Source: Streptomyces sp. NBC_00287
GTDB lineage: Bacteria > Actinomycetota > Actinomycetes > Streptomycetales > Streptomycetaceae
Reading direction: 5' to 3'
DNA: 64,000 nucleotides
NCBI RefSeq assembly: GCF_036173105.1
Contig: NZ_CP108053.1
Coordinates: 4,898,001-4,962,000, forward strand
Shown here: positions 8,735 to 17,162 of the stretch, one piece after another
How positions within the stretch are numbered: the first letter of the stretch is position 1
How the letters are laid out: each line of letters starts with the position of its first letter
Program-made: the position numbers and the translations under genes
The notes under the pieces: generated by a model
The model's input: the letters and a program-made list of their open reading frames with translations, nothing else
The model's database searches: none
Told to the model about the DNA's origin: nothing

Positions 8735-8857
8735 GTTCGGTACTTGGGTTACGCATGGGGAGACCTTTACCGTCGCGCAAACTCATCGGTCGCGCACAGG
8801 GATTTCTCTTCGGACCGGTCCAAGGACGGAGCCGGTATGGGACCGCGGACCGAGGAG

Positions 8858-8863
8858 TAGCGT
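8858..8863 (+). promoter_or_regulatory. Candidate -10 element (TAGCGT) for a leaderless transcript of the quinone oxidoreductase
   Basis: TAGCGT ends 7 nt before the ATG at 8871 and no Shine-Dalgarno lies between them. This is the spacing expected when transcription starts at or next to the start codon, a common arrangement in Streptomyces. No convincing -35 was found. Confidence 0.45.
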
Positions 8864-8870
8864 CGGCCCC

Positions 8871-9851
8871 ATGCATGCGATCACGATTGACGAACCCGGT
8901 GGGCCCGAGGCGCTGGTCTGGGCCGAAGTGCCGGATCCGGTGCCCGGAGAGGGCGAGGTCCTGGTCGAGGTGGCGGCGAGCGCCGTGAACCGGGCCGACA
9001 TTCTGCAGCGGCAGGGCTTCTACAACCCGCCGCCCGGCGCGTCCCCCTACCCGGGCCTGGAGTGCTCCGGGCGGATCGCCGAGATCGGCCCCGGCGTCGC
9101 CGGCTGGGCCGTCGGCGACGAGGTGTGCGCGCTGCTCGCGGGCGGCGGTTACGCCGAGAAGGTCGTCGTCCCGGCGGGCCAGCTGCTGCCCGTGCCCAAG
9201 GGCGTCGGCCTGGTCCGGGCGGCGGCGCTGCCCGAGGTGGTCTGCACGGTCTGGTCGAACGTCTTCATGATCGCCCACCTGCGCCCGGGCGAGACGCTGC
9301 TGGTGCACGGCGGTTCCAGCGGTATCGGCACGATGGCGATCCAGCTCGCCAAGGCCGTCGGCGCGAAGGTCGCGGTCACGGCCGGTACCCGGGAGAAGCT
9401 GGACCGGTGCGCCGAGCTGGGCGCGGACATCCTGGTCAACTACAAGGAGCAGGACTTCGTCGAGGAGGTCAAGAAGGCCACCGACGGCGCGGGCGCCGAC
9501 GTCATCCTCGACAACATGGGCGCCAAGTACCTGGACCGCAATGTCCGCACCCTCGCGGTCAACGGCCGCCTCGCGATCATCGGCATGCAGGGCGGCATCA
9601 AGGGTGAGCTGAACATCGCCACGCTGCTGAACAAGCGCGCCGCGATCAGCGCGACCTCGCTGCGGGCCCGCCCGCTGACCGAGAAGACGGCGATCGTGGC
9701 GGCCGTGCACGAGCATGTGTGGCCGCTGCTGGACGGCGGTCATGTGCGTCCGGTGGTCGACCGGGAGGTGCCGATGAGCGACGCGGCCGCCGCGCACTGG
9801 ATCGTGGAGGCGAGCGGGCACGTCGGCAAGGTGCTGCTGGTGACGGGCTGA
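8871..9851 (+). CDS. NAD(P)H:quinone oxidoreductase, medium-chain dehydrogenase/reductase family
   Basis: 326-residue zinc-independent MDR protein of the quinone oxidoreductase (zeta-crystallin/TP53I3-like) group. The N-terminal GroES-like fold includes NRADILQRQGFYNPPPG. The Rossmann domain has LLVHGGSSGIGTMAIQLAK (dinucleotide binding), and the C-terminus DRVVDREVP.. HWIVEASGHVGKVLL-type ending is typical. No zinc ligands are seen. It would reduce quinones with NADPH in the cytosol; the physiological substrate is unknown. The gene is monocistronic between two leftward units. Confidence 0.85.
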   Translation: MHAITIDEPGGPEALVWAEVPDPVPGEGEVLVEVAASAVNRADILQRQGFYNPPPGASPYPGLECSGRIAEIGPGVAGWAVGDEVCALLAGGGYAEKVVVPAGQLLPVPKGVGLVRAAALPEVVCTVWSNVFMIAHLRPGETLLVHGGSSGIGTMAIQLAKAVGAKVAVTAGTREKLDRCAELGADILVNYKEQDFVEEVKKATDGAGADVILDNMGAKYLDRNVRTLAVNGRLAIIGMQGGIKGELNIATLLNKRAAISATSLRARPLTEKTAIVAAVHEHVWPLLDGGHVRPVVDREVPMSDAAAAHWIVEASGHVGKVLLVTG

Positions 9852-9855
9852 GCGG

Positions 9856-10251
9856 TCAGTCCGTACGGCGCAGCCGCAGCCCCACGAAGGCCAGTCCGAG
9901 GCCGAGCCCGATCAGGACCAGACCGCTCCCCAGCGGCAGCACCTGAAGGACGGGCTCGGCCCGCACGACGTCCTGTCCGGCGGGCACGGGGGAGTCGGCG
10001 GCCTCGGTCGGAGCCGTAGGGGACGGCTCGGCCTCGGGCGCCTCCTCCTCGTCCTCGGGCACGCTCTCCCCCTGCCGCCCGGGCCGCTGACGCCCCTCCC
10101 CGGCCACGCTCCCGGCCCGGGAGGGCGAGGCGGAGGCGGACGCGGATGCCGACGGCGTGCCCTCCTCGCCGTACGCCACTCCGCACCCCCAGCCCCCGAC
10201 GAGGACGACGGTCAGTACCGTCGCCCGCACTGTCCGCAGCCATGGAGTCAC
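9856..10251 (-). CDS. Small secreted or membrane-anchored protein of unknown function
   Basis: 131 residues, unrecognised. The N-terminus (GTG start) is hydrophobic after two arginines (TVLTVVLVGGWGCGVAYG), a signal peptide or anchor. The middle is a low-complexity Ser/Ala/Pro/Glu-rich spacer. The C-terminus is a second hydrophobic segment (LPLGSGLVLIGLGLGLAFVGL) followed by RLRRTD. This layout (signal, disordered spacer, C-terminal membrane anchor, basic tail) resembles small actinobacterial surface proteins. GAGG lies 8 nt before the GTG. It converges on the quinone oxidoreductase gene with a 4-bp gap. Confidence 0.65.
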   Translation of the reverse strand: MTPWLRTVRATVLTVVLVGGWGCGVAYGEEGTPSASASASASPSRAGSVAGEGRQRPGRQGESVPEDEEEAPEAEPSPTAPTEAADSPVPAGQDVVRAEPVLQVLPLGSGLVLIGLGLGLAFVGLRLRRTD

Positions 10252-10394
10252 GGGACAAGCCTCACATCGCCCGACAGGTCAGGCATTCCGGACTCCGCCA
10301 CCGGGTGACGGAAAGTCCGCGTACGTAAACGGTGGATCACCTGTCACGGGGGGCACCACGCTGATGAGATGTACGGGTGCGAGAGAATGGCGGC

Positions 10395-10940
10395 ATGGAG
10401 ATGCCGAGGAACGAAAGGTCGCCGGAGAACCCGCAGATCCTGGTCGTGGGCCAGGACGGTATGGCGCTCAGCGGTGGCAACGCAGACGAGGACTCCCGCG
10501 AGATTCCGGTGACGGAGCAGGTGGAGCAGCCCGCGAAGGTCATGCGGATCGGCAGCATGATCAAGCAGCTGCTGGAGGAGGTGCGCGCGGCCCCTCTCGA
10601 CGAGGCCAGCCGGGTCCGGCTCAAGGAGATCCACGCCAGCTCGGTGAAGGAGCTGGAGGACGGCCTGGCCCCCGAGCTCGTGGAGGAACTGGAGCGCCTG
10701 TCCCTGCCGTTCACCGATGAGGCGACCCCGTCCGACGCGGAACTGCGTATCGCGCAGGCCCAGTTGGTCGGCTGGCTGGAGGGCCTCTTCCACGGCATCC
10801 AGACCACCCTGTTCGCCCAGCAGATGGCGGCCCGGGCCCAACTGGAGCAGATGCGCCGCGCGCTCCCGCCGGGCGTCGGTCACGAGGACGGCGGCGACGA
10901 CCCGCGCACGGGCGGCCGCTCGGGCGGGCCGTACCTGTAG
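10395..10940 (+). CDS. bpa: Bacterial proteasome activator Bpa (PafE-like)
   Basis: 181 residues. Helical body (VMRIGSMIKQLLEEVRAAPL ... KEIHASSVKELEDGLAPELV ... AELRIAQAQLVGWLEGLFHG) matching the Bpa/DUF2587 family. The C-terminus ends GGPYL, close to the GQYL-type motif by which mycobacterial Bpa docks on the 20S core. Bpa forms an ATP-independent dodecameric ring that opens the proteasome gate for unfolded substrates. The start at 10395 is preceded by GAGAG; an in-frame GTG at 10377 and ATG at 10401 are alternatives. Proteasome genes themselves are not in the window. A strong bidirectional hairpin follows. Confidence 0.85.
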   Translation: MEMPRNERSPENPQILVVGQDGMALSGGNADEDSREIPVTEQVEQPAKVMRIGSMIKQLLEEVRAAPLDEASRVRLKEIHASSVKELEDGLAPELVEELERLSLPFTDEATPSDAELRIAQAQLVGWLEGLFHGIQTTLFAQQMAARAQLEQMRRALPPGVGHEDGGDDPRTGGRSGGPYL

Positions 10941-10950
10941 ACACAAAAAA

Positions 10951-10982
10951 GAAGGGCCCGGCCGTCTCAGGCCGGGCCCTTC
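10951..10982. terminator. Bidirectional rho-independent terminator between bpa and the kinase gene
   Basis: Perfect 13-bp inverted repeat (10951-10963 and 10970-10982, 6-nt loop) between two convergent genes, with a run of six A just to the left (a T-run for the leftward transcript). It should terminate both transcripts. Confidence 0.85.
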
Positions 10983-10989
10983 TCCATGT

Positions 10990-12597
10990 CTACGCCGGGT
11001 TGCCCGTGGAGACGTTGAACTGGATCTTCGGCGGGTTCTCCGGGTCGATGTCCGTCCCCTCCGCCGGGAACTGCGACATCACCGTGTCCTCACCGAAGGT
11101 GTTCTCGTCGACGAGCTTGCGGTCGTACTCCCAGCCGGCGGCCTTGAGGCAGGAGAGCACCGAATCCCAGTTCTTGTAGGCGAAGTTCGGCATCTCCACC
11201 ATGTCGGGGTCGTTGTACGACTCCACCGGCTCGGTGCACTTCTCCGTCTCGATGACCTTCGTCTTGTCCGGGCCGCGGTGGCCGGCCACCTCGGAGGCGG
11301 ACTTGCTGGGGTCGGCCGACGGGTTGTCGTCGTCGGTGCCACCGCCGCCGTTCAGCGTCAGCGCGGCGATCAGCCCGCCGACCGCGAGCACCGACACCAC
11401 GATCGAGCCGATGATCACCGGCTTGTTCCGGCCCCCGCCCCCGGAACCGGACGAGGCCGGCTGCGGGGTGATGTTGTACGGCGGCGGAGTCGTCCCGTAC
11501 CCGGCGGGCGCCGGGGTCTGGTAGCCGGACTGCTGCGGATAGCCGTACGAAGGAGCGGGCGTCGGCGCCGGGGTGCCGTACGGGTTGGGCTGGTACGGCG
11601 TCTGGACCGGACCGATGGGCGCCGGGGTCGACTGGTCGACCGGCGGGAAGACCGCGGAGCCGACGCCCGCGCCGCTGGAGGTCTGCGCGCCCGGCACGAT
11701 GTTCGGCGCGGCGGCCTGGAAGGAGGACGCCACCCGCAGGCACTCGTCCCGCATCGCCTCGGCGCTCACAAAACGCTCGTTCGGGTTCTTCCGCAGCGCG
11801 CGGGCGACCAGCGCGTCCACCGCGGGCGGCAGCGCGCGGTTGACGGAGGAGGGCGCGACCGGCTCCTCCTGCACATGCGCGTACGCGATGGCCAGCGGAG
11901 AGTCGGCCTCGAACGGCAGCCGCCCGGTGACCAGCTGGAACAGCATGATGCCGACCGAGTAGAGGTCGGAGCGTGCGTCCACGCCCCGGCCGAGCGCCTG
12001 CTCGGGAGACAGGTACTGCGGGGTGCCGACGACCATGCCGGTCTGGGTCATCGAGGTGACGCCCGACTGCATGGCACGCGCGATACCGAAGTCCATGACC
12101 TTGACCACGCCACGCTTGGTCATCATCACGTTGCCCGGCTTGATGTCGCGGTGGACCAGCCCCATCTCATGGCTGATCTCCAGCGCCGCCAGCACATCCG
12201 CGGTGATCTTCAGCGCCTTGTCGGCGGGCATCGCGCCGTACTGCCGTACGTCCTCGTCGAGCACCGAGCCGAGCGGGCGGCCCTCGATGTACTCCATGAC
12301 GATGTACGGAGTCGTCATGCCGTCGACATCGTCCTCGCCGGTGTCGAAGACCGAGACGATGTTGGTGTGCGTGAGCTTGGCCACGGCCTGGGCCTCGCGG
12401 CGGAAGCGCTCGCGGAAGGCCTGCTCGCGGCCGAGGTCGGTGTGGAGTGTCTTGACCGCGACCTGACGGTCCAGCACGGCGTCGTAGGCGAGGTGCACCG
12501 AGGCCATGCCGCCCTCACCCAGCAGGTCGCGCAGCTGATAGCGGCCACCGGCGAGCGCCCGCCCCGCATACCGGCCGTGTGCGGCGTCCTGGCTCAT
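10990..12597 (-). CDS. Serine/threonine protein kinase with one C-terminal PASTA-like domain
   Basis: 535-residue Hanks-type membrane kinase. The cytoplasmic kinase domain spans about residues 20-280, with the glycine loop LLGEGGMASVH, catalytic HRDIKPGN and DFG in VMDFGIAR, and activation loop MTQTGMVVGTPQYLSPEQ. A Pro/Gln/Tyr-rich juxtamembrane linker follows, then one membrane helix at about 394-417 (KPVIIGSIVVSVLAVGGLIA) and an outer domain ending in a single PASTA-like unit (VEMPNFAYKNWDSVLSCL). PASTA kinases sense peptidoglycan fragments. The gene is divergent from a second kinase, 332 bp apart. GGGGGA precedes the ATG. Confidence 0.88.
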   Translation of the reverse strand: MSQDAAHGRYAGRALAGGRYQLRDLLGEGGMASVHLAYDAVLDRQVAVKTLHTDLGREQAFRERFRREAQAVAKLTHTNIVSVFDTGEDDVDGMTTPYIVMEYIEGRPLGSVLDEDVRQYGAMPADKALKITADVLAALEISHEMGLVHRDIKPGNVMMTKRGVVKVMDFGIARAMQSGVTSMTQTGMVVGTPQYLSPEQALGRGVDARSDLYSVGIMLFQLVTGRLPFEADSPLAIAYAHVQEEPVAPSSVNRALPPAVDALVARALRKNPNERFVSAEAMRDECLRVASSFQAAAPNIVPGAQTSSGAGVGSAVFPPVDQSTPAPIGPVQTPYQPNPYGTPAPTPAPSYGYPQQSGYQTPAPAGYGTTPPPYNITPQPASSGSGGGGRNKPVIIGSIVVSVLAVGGLIAALTLNGGGGTDDDNPSADPSKSASEVAGHRGPDKTKVIETEKCTEPVESYNDPDMVEMPNFAYKNWDSVLSCLKAAGWEYDRKLVDENTFGEDTVMSQFPAEGTDIDPENPPKIQFNVSTGNPA

Positions 12598-12929
12598 GTC
12601 TCTGCGTCCCCCATAGCCTTTCAGGCGCCGACTGTCGTTGATCCAAAGTGCTATTCCCGGCCAAGTCTGCCCCAGGGCACTGACACGTCAAGCTCGGTGC
12701 CCGTTCCGTGACCGTACGCGAAAGAAGAGTCGCGCAAGCGTTACAGGGGCCGTACGGCCGGTACACAGAATTTGCACGACGGACCGGCTAGCGGGTTTCA
12801 TGGCCGGTCTGTCACGGACCGGCCGCGGGTCCCATCCCGGACCGGCGGCTTGCGCGGAGGCTGTAGCGTGGCCGACGGAGACCGTAACAACACCGCGCGC
12901 ACCGCGGGCAGAAACGACGGCGAGGACTG
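12598..12929. promoter_or_regulatory. 332-bp divergent control region between two kinase genes with GGACCGGC repeats
   Basis: No gene seen. It must hold the promoters of both kinases. GGACCGGC occurs in direct orientation at 12781, 12816 and 12839. The 12816 copy also forms an inverted repeat with 12802-12809 (GGCCGGTC, 7-nt spacer, GACCGGCC). The clustering on the right half suggests an operator for one or both kinases; the binding protein is unknown. Confidence 0.4.
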
Positions 12930-14501
12930 ATGGCACAGCAGCGCGCTCAGGGCCCGTCCGACCCCGAGGCGACTGGCGGCGGTATGTCAGATGCGCCGGA
13001 GCTGTGGGGTAACGGCGGGCTGGTCGGAGACGGCCGGTATCGGCTCACCCGCAGACTCGGCCGGGGCGGCATGGCCGAGGTGTTCGCGGCCGAGGACGTC
13101 CGGCTGGGACGCACCGTCGCGGTCAAGCTGCTGCGCGCCGATCTCGCCGAGGACCCGGTCTCCAAGGCCCGCTTCACCCGCGAGGCACAGTCGGTGGCCG
13201 GTCTCAACCACCACGCGATCGTCGCCGTGTACGACTCCGGTGAAGATTTCGTGGGCGGCCAGAGCGTGCCGTACATCGTGATGGAGCTGGTCGAGGGCCG
13301 CACCATCCGCGACCTTCTCCTCAACGCCGAGGCGCCCGGGCCCGAGCAGGCGCTGATCATCGTCTCCGGGGTGCTGGAGGCGCTCGCCTACTCGCACCAG
13401 CACGGCATCGTGCACCGCGACATCAAGCCGGCGAACGTCATCATCACCAACAACGGCGCCGTCAAGGTGATGGACTTCGGCATCGCCCGCGCCCTGCACG
13501 GCGCGTCCACGACGATGACCCAGACCGGCATGGTCATGGGCACGCCCCAGTACCTGTCGCCCGAGCAGGCGCTCGGCAAGGCGGTCGACCACCGCTCCGA
13601 CCTGTACGCGACGGGCTGCCTCCTCTACGAACTCCTCGCGCTGCGGCCCCCGTTCACCGGCGAGACCCCGCTCTCGGTGGTCTACCAGCACGTCCAGGAC
13701 ATCCCGACGCCCCCGTCGGAGGCCTCCGACGCCTGCCCGCCGGAGCTGGACGGCCTGGTCATGCGCTCCCTCGCCAAGGAGCCGGACGACCGCTTCCAGA
13801 CCGCCGAGGAGATGCGCGGCCTGGTCCAGTACGGCCTGCAGATGCTGTACGACCAGGGCGGCCACACCGGCACCTGGAACACCGGGCCGGTCGACACGCA
13901 CGACGGCCGGCACACCCCCTCGGCGGGCTTCGCGCAGACCGCGGTGATGGGCCACGCCGGCGCCGACGCCTCCGGCACCTCGCAGATCCCGCAGCCGATC
14001 CTGCCCGGCGGCCGTTATGGCGGCGGGGACGACGGCGGCTTCGAGGGGCACGGCAACAAGGGCAGCGGCCGCGGCAAGCTGTGGATCCTCGCCGTGCTCG
14101 CGGTGATCGCCATCGCGGCGGGCGTCGCCCTCGCGCTGAACGGCGGAGACGACAAGAACCCCGGCACGGACACCACCAAGTCGCCGAGCGTCTCGCAGTC
14201 CAAGGACGACGAGACGGCCAGCGAGTCGCCGAGCGACGACGCGACCGACGATCCCACCGACACGGCCACCGAGGACGACAACAGCGGCACGGACGGCGGC
14301 TCGGGCTGGACCCCGTCGACCTCGCCGACGTACACACCGTCCGAGACCGCCACCAGCGAGTCGCCGGAGCCGACCGACACGGCGACCGAGCCGACCGAGC
14401 CGACGGACGACCCGACCGAGACGGAGACCGAGCCGACCGATCCGACGGGCGATCCGACGGAGGGCACGGTCGAGGGCGCCACGGGCGGCCTGGAGGGCTG
14501 A
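12930..14501 (+). CDS. Serine/threonine protein kinase with Ser/Thr/Asp/Glu-rich extracellular tail
   Basis: 523-residue Hanks-type kinase. The kinase domain runs over about residues 35-300 (RRLGRGGMAEVFAAED, HRDIKPANV, VMDFGIARAL, MTQTGMVMGTPQYLSPEQ). One membrane helix lies near residues 385-405 (LWILAVLAVIAIAAGVALAL). The outer ~115 residues are low-complexity Thr/Asp/Glu/Pro/Ser repeats (EPTDTATEPTEPTDDPTETE) with no PASTA domain, so it may be a glycosylated stalk rather than a ligand sensor. It is closely related to the divergent neighbour in the kinase domain but has a different outer part. ATG at 12984 is an alternative start. Confidence 0.88.
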   Translation: MAQQRAQGPSDPEATGGGMSDAPELWGNGGLVGDGRYRLTRRLGRGGMAEVFAAEDVRLGRTVAVKLLRADLAEDPVSKARFTREAQSVAGLNHHAIVAVYDSGEDFVGGQSVPYIVMELVEGRTIRDLLLNAEAPGPEQALIIVSGVLEALAYSHQHGIVHRDIKPANVIITNNGAVKVMDFGIARALHGASTTMTQTGMVMGTPQYLSPEQALGKAVDHRSDLYATGCLLYELLALRPPFTGETPLSVVYQHVQDIPTPPSEASDACPPELDGLVMRSLAKEPDDRFQTAEEMRGLVQYGLQMLYDQGGHTGTWNTGPVDTHDGRHTPSAGFAQTAVMGHAGADASGTSQIPQPILPGGRYGGGDDGGFEGHGNKGSGRGKLWILAVLAVIAIAAGVALALNGGDDKNPGTDTTKSPSVSQSKDDETASESPSDDATDDPTDTATEDDNSGTDGGSGWTPSTSPTYTPSETATSESPEPTDTATEPTEPTDDPTETETEPTDPTGDPTEGTVEGATGGLEG

Positions 14502-14504
14502 CCC

Positions 14505-15527
14505 TCAGTCCACGAACGCGTCGCACACCGCGTCGTACTCCCGCGTCCACCACACCGCCAGCGCCGAGGCGGCCGGGAACTGGGGGTCGGCGCGGGTGTC
14601 GCCGCGCTCGTAGTGCCAGCGCAGCATCCAGAAGTCGTTGAGGCGCTCCCACCACACCCGGTGCACGGCCGCCGCGAGCTCGGAGGGTGTGACGCCCGCG
14701 GTGCGCCGGTACGCGCGCGTGTAGGCGCGTACCTTCGGCAGGTCCAGGGTGCCGACGGGCCGTACGAAGAAGATCGCGGCAGCCCGTACGGCCTCCTCCG
14801 CGCGCGGGTGCACGCCGAGCCGGTCCCAGTCGACGATCGCGGCGGGGGCGTCGCCCTTGTAGAGCAGATTGAACGGGTGGAAGTCCCCGTGCACCCAGCC
14901 CACCGAGCCCCCGCGCGGGGGACGCCGGTCGGCATGCCGTTCCAGCAGCGCGCGCCGCTCCAGCAGCCGGTGACGGGCGAGCGCGTCGAAGGAGTCGGCG
15001 GGGTGGTGGCGGCGTACCCGGGCGAGCAGGTCCTCGATGAGGGCGAAGGTGTCGTCGGGGTCGGCGCTCACCGCGGGCGCCCGCCTGCCCGGGGGCATCA
15101 CGCGCTCCAGGCCCGCGTGCACCGCCCCGAGCAGCGCGCCGAGCCGGGTGCACTGGCCCGGCGTGAGCTGGCCGCCGTGCCGGTGCCGGCCCTCGATCCA
15201 GGGGTGCAGGGCGTAGGCGTGGCCGCCGACGACGGCCACGGTACGGCCGTCCCGTCCGGGCAGCGGGGGCGCCACGGGGACGCCCAGGCCGGCCAGGCGC
15301 TCGGTCGCCCGGTGCTGGCGGGCGATGGCGTCGGGGTCGGCGGTCTCGGGGTCGAAATGGTGCTTGAGGAAGTACCGGCCGCGGGTGGTGCGGAGCCGGT
15401 AGCCGCGGTTGAGCAGCCCTTGGTCGACGGGCTCACAGGTGACGGCGCATCCGGCGGCGTACTGGCGGAGCAGGGCGCCCAGCGGGGGCGCGTGAGGCAC
15501 GGGGGGTGGTACACAAGGGCGCGGCAC
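14505..15527 (-). CDS. Aminoglycoside-phosphotransferase-fold kinase (homoserine kinase type II-like)
   Basis: 340-residue APH/choline-kinase fold phosphotransferase. The ATP-site lysine is in RYFLKHHFD, the Brenner motif is WVHGDFHPFNLLY, and the second acidic motif is AIVDWDRLGVHP, so the catalytic residues are intact. Relatives phosphorylate homoserine, spore-coat sugars or antibiotics; the substrate cannot be assigned. The GTG at 15527 has no Shine-Dalgarno but TAGCAT ends 7 nt upstream, a leaderless pattern. It converges on the kinase gene with a 3-bp gap. Confidence 0.78.
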   Translation of the reverse strand: MPRPCVPPPVPHAPPLGALLRQYAAGCAVTCEPVDQGLLNRGYRLRTTRGRYFLKHHFDPETADPDAIARQHRATERLAGLGVPVAPPLPGRDGRTVAVVGGHAYALHPWIEGRHRHGGQLTPGQCTRLGALLGAVHAGLERVMPPGRRAPAVSADPDDTFALIEDLLARVRRHHPADSFDALARHRLLERRALLERHADRRPPRGGSVGWVHGDFHPFNLLYKGDAPAAIVDWDRLGVHPRAEEAVRAAAIFFVRPVGTLDLPKVRAYTRAYRRTAGVTPSELAAAVHRVWWERLNDFWMLRWHYERGDTRADPQFPAASALAVWWTREYDAVCDAFVD

Positions 15528-16009
15528 GCGCCAGATGCTAGGGCACGAGCCGGGGCCGTGAGCTGGGCGTTGTCACAGAACGTCGGCGTCAGTCGCTTTC
15601 GGTCACGGGACGCCCTCGAAGTGGCCTTCCAGGGGCAGTACACACATGCCGGAGGGGAAATGCCCTGAGTTTCCGTATTGGCGCACGTAGTAAGTCGAAC
15701 ACGAAAAGTCTTCCGGTGAGCTGGGTGCGCGGGATAACGTGCCGTTGCTCCGGCCTCCTGCAAGGCTGTGACCAGTACTCTTCGAGCCCCTCGCGATTTA
15801 CTTGGAAATCCAAGCAAAAACGCAGGTCAAAGGGGGTTTCCCAGAAATGTGGAGCACTGGGTAACGTGATGGTTGCAGGGCGCTCGCCGGGGCACCTGTC
15901 ACGCCTGTTCCGGCCGAGTGACACCCACCCCGTGCACGGGTGTCGGACCAGGTGAGCCGCACTGGTTTCACCGGCAACCCCGGGGGACCGGACCGACGGA
16001 GGAGCACAC
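15528..16009. promoter_or_regulatory. 482-bp region upstream of the second bkd operon, with candidate operator palindromes
   Basis: No convincing gene. On its left edge, TAGCAT (leftward, 15535-15540) is a candidate -10 for the divergent kinase gene. Further right, CTTGGAAATCCAAG at 15801-15814 is a 6-bp-arm palindrome, and CCCAG...CTGGG pairs across about 15840-15861. They lie 150-210 bp upstream of the bkdA start and are plausible sites for an Lrp/AsnC-type regulator like BkdR, which controls bkd operons in Streptomyces (inference). GGAGG at about 15998 is the bkdA ribosome site. Confidence 0.4.
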
Positions 16010-17161
16010 GTGACCGTGGAGAGCACTGCCGCGCGCAAACCGCGACGCAGCGCCGGGACCAAAAAGTCCCCGAGCACCAAGCCCGAGCTGGTTCAGTTGT
16101 TGACGCCCGAGGGCAAGCGCGTCAAGAACGCCGAGTACGACAAGTACGTCGCCGACATCACCCCCGAAGACCTGCGCGGTCTCTACCGCGACATGGTGCT
16201 CACCCGCCGCTTCGACGCCGAGGCCACCTCCCTGCAGCGCCAGGGCGAGCTGGGCCTGTGGGCCTCGCTGCTCGGCCAGGAGGCCGCCCAGATCGGTTCG
16301 GGCCGGGCCCTGCGCGACGACGACTATGTCTTCCCGACCTACCGTGAGCACGGCGTCGCCTGGTGCCGCGGGGTCGACCCGACCAACCTGCTGGGCATGT
16401 TCCGGGGTGTGAACAACGGCGGCTGGGACCCGAACAGCAACAACTTCCAGCTGTACACGATCGTCATCGGCTCGCAGACCCTGCACGCCACCGGCTACGC
16501 GATGGGCGTCGCCAAGGACGGCGCGGACAGCGCGGTGATCGCCTACTTCGGCGACGGCGCCTCCAGCCAGGGCGATGTCGCGGAGTCGTTCACCTTCTCG
16601 GCCGTCTACAACGCGCCGGTGGTGTTCTTCTGCCAGAACAACCAGTGGGCGATCTCCGAGCCGACCGAGAAGCAGACCCGCGTCCCGCTCTACCAGCGCG
16701 CGCAGGGCTTCGGCTTCCCGGGCGTCCGGGTGGACGGCAATGACGTGCTGGCCTGTCTCGCGGTCACCAAGTCCGCCCTGGAGCGGGCCCGCCGCGGCGA
16801 GGGCCCGACGCTGGTCGAGGCGTACACGTACCGCATGGGCGCGCACACCACCTCCGACGACCCGACCCGCTACCGCCACGACGACGAGCGGGTGGCCTGG
16901 GAGGCCAAGGACCCGATCCTGCGCCTTCGCCAGTACCTGGAGTCCGCAAACCACGCGGACGAGGGATTCTTCGCGGAACTGGAGACCGAGTCCGAGGCGT
17001 TGGGCAGGCGAGTGCGCGAGGCGGTCCGTGCCATGCCGGACCCGGACCACTTCGCCATCTTCGAGAACGTGTACGCGGACGGGCATGCGCTCGTCGACGA
17101 GGAGCGAGCCCAGTTCGCCGCCTACCAGGCGTCGTTCGCGGACGCAGAAGGGGGCAAGTGA
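16010..17161 (+). CDS. bkdA: Branched-chain 2-oxoacid dehydrogenase E1 alpha subunit (second copy)
   Basis: 383-residue E1 alpha. TPP motif GDGASSQGDVAESFTF then CQNNQWAISEPTEKQT; the phosphorylation-loop region MGAHTTSDDPTRYRHDDE. The N-terminal ~30 residues are basic and disordered (KPRRSAGTKKSPSTKPE). GTG start with GGAGG 8 nt upstream. It is clearly paralogous to the gene at the left window edge but diverged: it retains FGDGASSQGD where the first has VGDGGTSEGD, so the two complexes may differ in substrate preference. First gene of a three-gene operon. Confidence 0.92.
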   Translation: MTVESTAARKPRRSAGTKKSPSTKPELVQLLTPEGKRVKNAEYDKYVADITPEDLRGLYRDMVLTRRFDAEATSLQRQGELGLWASLLGQEAAQIGSGRALRDDDYVFPTYREHGVAWCRGVDPTNLLGMFRGVNNGGWDPNSNNFQLYTIVIGSQTLHATGYAMGVAKDGADSAVIAYFGDGASSQGDVAESFTFSAVYNAPVVFFCQNNQWAISEPTEKQTRVPLYQRAQGFGFPGVRVDGNDVLACLAVTKSALERARRGEGPTLVEAYTYRMGAHTTSDDPTRYRHDDERVAWEAKDPILRLRQYLESANHADEGFFAELETESEALGRRVREAVRAMPDPDHFAIFENVYADGHALVDEERAQFAAYQASFADAEGGK

Positions 17162-17162
17162 G

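Noticed and set aside
12930..14501. PASTA domains in the second kinase
   Set aside because: Its outer part is a low-complexity Thr/Glu/Asp/Pro tail with no PASTA pattern; only the first kinase has one.
15716..15955. Short open frame in the spacer before the second bkd operon
   Set aside because: No ribosome site or family resemblance; cysteine/serine-rich composition typical of non-coding sequence here.
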